Shown here: positions 7,016 through 8,308 of the stretch, one piece after another
Numbering within the stretch: the stretch's first letter is position 1
Layout of the letters: every line of letters begins with the position of its first letter
NCBI GenBank assembly: GCA_023431055.1
Contig: JAEYXX010000086.1
Span: 1-8,308, forward strand
Length of the DNA stretch: 8,308 nt
Reading direction: 5' to 3'
From: Pseudomonadota bacterium
GTDB taxonomy: Bacteria; Pseudomonadota; Gammaproteobacteria; Pseudomonadales; Pseudomonadaceae
Made by a program: the position numbers and the translations under genes
Notes under the pieces: generated by a model
What the model was told of the DNA's origin: nothing
The model's database searches: none
The model's input: only the letters and a program-made list of their open reading frames with translations

Positions 7016-7073
7016 ATTTTTATTGTAATAACCTATTAAATGTCATGGTCAGCTGCAGTAGGCAACCAGTTGG

Positions 7074-7676
7074 TCAGCTCCTAAATTGCAAAGTCATTTT
7101 CTCACCATAAATCTGTGCCAGATTTTCTAATACCTGATAAATCCCTAGGCTGGAATCTAGGGTGTTGAGATAACCTGCTTCCTCCATAAAGTATGCTGCA
7201 TACCCGTCGCAATATATCCCGACGCCACGGATTTCGCCCTGTTCATCCTGTCCATCCTCTGAAATAAAGCCAATTTTAATATGGCCGAAAATATCTAGGA
7301 TAGGGGAGATTTCATTTTCTTTTGAAAAGGCAGATATATGTGATTGCAACTGCTCGGTGAGAAAATTAATGCCAGGCAACTTACCTTGTTCTTTGTATCT
7401 ATCGTAATCCATGGAGTATTGGCTGAAGCCGACTTTAAACATGGTTTCATCCATTTTGATTTGCTTTATGTCTTTATATAAATCAAGTAGTGAGTCATAT
7501 TTTAGTTCTTCTTCGCCGTAATATTGCCCCTCGACCCTAAAGGGATAACTCCATACTTCTATTTTCATGTCATGAAATGCGAGGCCAGAGTCCACTAAAA
7601 AATCAATGGCTTTTTTGGAGTTTTCTGGGTTCTGAAATGCCTCTTTGCTGATTGGCATCAAAAGGTAGGTGGCCAT
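7074..7676 (-). CDS. Integron cassette-borne protein of unknown function
   Basis: A 200-residue soluble, mildly acidic protein with no signal peptide or membrane segment. I do not recognise the family. It is rich in aromatic and charged residues, for example GIYCDGYAAYFMEEAGYL near residues 150-167, with a predicted helical C-terminal segment (YQVLENLAQIYG). Base composition is clearly lower in GC than the flanking nap/pho genes, indicating acquisition. The ATG at 7676 has AGGAAAG about 8 nt upstream and sits 18 nt inside the cassette from the GTTAGCC core, the usual layout for a cassette gene. Stop and start are intact. No promoter or integrase is seen, so expression would depend on an internal promoter or read-through from the IS. 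A toxin-immunity or phage-defence role is possible but nothing in the sequence shows it. Confidence 0.82.
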   Translation of the reverse strand: MATYLLMPISKEAFQNPENSKKAIDFLVDSGLAFHDMKIEVWSYPFRVEGQYYGEEELKYDSLLDLYKDIKQIKMDETMFKVGFSQYSMDYDRYKEQGKLPGINFLTEQLQSHISAFSKENEISPILDIFGHIKIGFISEDGQDEQGEIRGVGIYCDGYAAYFMEEAGYLNTLDSSLGIYQVLENLAQIYGEKMTLQFRS

Positions 7677-7693
7677 GGTGTTTCTTTCCTAAG

Positions 7694-7758
7694 GGCTAAC
7701 ATTTGGTTAAGGGGCGGGCTTTAGCCCGTCCCGAGTGAGCGGAGCGAACGAACTTGAA
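7694..7758 (-). other. attC: Integron attC site, nearly complete, lacking R'' because of IS insertion
   Basis: On the minus strand the order is L'' TTCAAG (7758-7753), an imperfect variable region, an apical stem, L' CTTAA (7711-7707), a spacer and the core R' GTTAGCC (7700-7694). The stem GGGGCGGGCT (7711-7720) pairs with AGCCCGTCCC (7723-7732) around TT, with one G-T wobble. L'' differs from the complement of L' by one extra C, the classical extrahelical base of attC. Only R'' is missing. Adding GGCTAAC-AAGTG from 7015-7004 restores a standard site of about 77 bp. The cassette gene begins directly after the core. Confidence 0.82.
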
Positions 7759-7765
7759 TGCTGTA

Positions 7766-7778
7766 ATGGACTCTCCCC
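7766..7778 (+). repeat. IS subterminal inverted repeat, left copy
   Basis: ATGGACTCTCCCC, perfect inverse of 6988-7000. It lies 52 bp before the transposase start and seven bases inside the inferred element edge. Confidence 0.88.
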
Positions 7779-7781
7779 GCG

Positions 7782-7807
7782 CCACCGTTCTATACCGAGA
7801 ACGGTGG
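7782..7807 (+). other. Hairpin in the left end of the IS, before the transposase
   Basis: A perfect 10-bp stem, CCACCGTTCT (7782-7791) and AGAACGGTGG (7798-7807), with loop ATACCG; a G-T pair and a C-G pair extend it to 12. It ends 23 nt before the transposase ATG. It may limit transposase translation from read-through transcripts or be a transposase-binding structure. No U-tract follows. Confidence 0.75.
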
Positions 7808-7830
7808 TGACTGAAATTGGGAGTGTCGTC

Positions 7831-8308
7831 ATGAAGCGCATCGCAGTTGATCTGGCCAAGTCCGTTTACCAAGTTGCCGAGAGTGTCCGCTCCGGCCAGG
7901 TGATGCAGCGCAAGCGGCTGAACCGAGAGGCGTTCCGGCGATATATACAGGAGCAGACCGAGCCGGTCGAGTGGGTGATGGAGGCCTGTGGCACAGCGCA
8001 TTACTGGGGGCGGTTGGCGCAATCGCTCGGTCATCAGGTGAAGCTGCTGCACCCACGCTATGTGCGGCCCTATCGCCGCCGTAACAAAACCGACCGTAAT
8101 GACTGCGATGCCATGCTCGAAGCGGCGAGCTGCAAAGACATTCATCCCGTGCCGGTGAAAAGCCACGATCAACAACAGCTCCAGCAATTGCACGGGCTAC
8201 GTGAAACCTGGAAGAAGAGCCGCACCCAGCGCATCAACCTGCTGCGCGGCATGCTGCGTGAAGCGGGTATCGAAGCCCCAACGTCGACCGCAGCCTTCAT
8301 CCGGGCTG
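7831..8308 (+). CDS. IS110/IS1111-family DEDD transposase (N-terminal 159 residues, 3' end beyond window)
   Basis: The RuvC-like DEDD catalytic domain is visible: D7 in IAVDLAKSVYQV, E51 in VMEACGTAHYW, and D88/D91 in NKTDRNDCDA. Basic residues around 76-90 (PRYVRPYRRRNKT) and the helical segment from about 113 (DQQQLQQLHGLRETWKKSRTQ) are typical of the family. The C-terminal domain with the conserved serine lies off the window. The ATG at 7831 has TTGGGAG upstream and gives the family-standard start. The enzyme recombines RNA-guided donor and target ends without target duplication in characterised relatives. Confidence 0.96.
   Translation, partial: MKRIAVDLAKSVYQVAESVRSGQVMQRKRLNREAFRRYIQEQTEPVEWVMEACGTAHYWGRLAQSLGHQVKLLHPRYVRPYRRRNKTDRNDCDAMLEAASCKDIHPVPVKSHDQQQLQQLHGLRETWKKSRTQRINLLRGMLREAGIEAPTSTAAFIRA

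Larger units (their letters stand above)
7759..8308 (+). mobile_element. IS1111/IS110-family insertion sequence, left end and transposase (continues beyond window)
   Basis: The left terminus is placed at about 7759, seven bases outside the repeat ATGGACTCTCCCC, directly after the attC L'' motif. The DEDD transposase starts at 7831. Insertion into attC at a fixed place and orientation, subterminal rather than terminal repeats and no visible target duplication fit the IS1111-attC group described from Pseudomonas and other integron carriers. The left noncoding end is short (about 72 bp), again IS1111-like, so any guide RNA should be in the unseen right end. Confidence 0.85.

Noticed and set aside
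6895..7110. 71-codon + strand frame between phoQ and the cassette gene
   Set aside because: It crosses the IS end, the attC fragment and the cassette gene 3' end, so it is unlikely to be a gene.
7711..7732. GC-rich hairpin as an intrinsic terminator
   Set aside because: It is the apical stem of attC, with L' and the core site immediately beside it and no U-tract.
7004..7758. The cassette interval as a composite transposon passenger with target duplications
   Set aside because: No flanking duplications are visible, the left copy is only a remnant, and the attC motifs explain the boundaries better.
7696..8193. 165-codon minus-strand frame over the transposase
   Set aside because: Antisense to a transposase with intact DEDD residues, and it runs through the IS edge and attC.

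Overview
The window looks like a chromosomal segment of a GC-rich Pseudomonas (mendocina/alcaligenes/stutzeri-like rather than P. aeruginosa), followed by an accessory segment. The assignment rests on close matches, recalled from memory, to the P. aeruginosa nap and oprH-phoP-phoQ proteins. It also rests on an integron attC site of the type described for chromosomal integrons of environmental pseudomonads.

Left part (1-2604, minus strand): the start of a periplasmic nitrate reductase operon, napE-napD-napA. napA runs off the left edge. An ANR/FNR-type box (2591-2604) lies where a class II activator site should be for napE. No napF is present between napE and napD.

Middle (2658-6776, plus strand): a YnfM-like MFS exporter with its own extended -10 promoter, then oprH-phoP-phoQ, the outer-membrane protein and two-component system that responds to low divalent cations. 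Upstream of oprH are four TTCA-type direct repeats with an exact 11-bp period, as expected for tandem PhoP binding. A strong hairpin with no U-tract separates oprH from phoP and may set their expression ratio. phoP and phoQ overlap as GTGA.

Right part (about 6797-8308): the accessory segment. A low-GC orphan gene (7676-7074, minus) is arranged as an integron gene cassette. It has a GTTAGCC core site 18 nt before its start codon, a nearly complete attC upstream, and the first half of another attC (GGCTAAC) downstream. Both attC sites are broken at the same place by ends of an IS1111/IS110-type insertion sequence in the same orientation. On the right is an element with its DEDD transposase, running off the window. 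On the left is only a right-end remnant, just after phoQ. A 13-bp perfect inverted repeat (6988-7000 and 7766-7778) marks the two ends. Joining the outer flanks regenerates a canonical attC, which strongly supports the model. The right-end remnant is where an IS1111-type guide (seek/bridge) RNA would be encoded, and it holds an 11-mer matching the reconstructed target at 10 of 11 positions. No integrase gene is visible.
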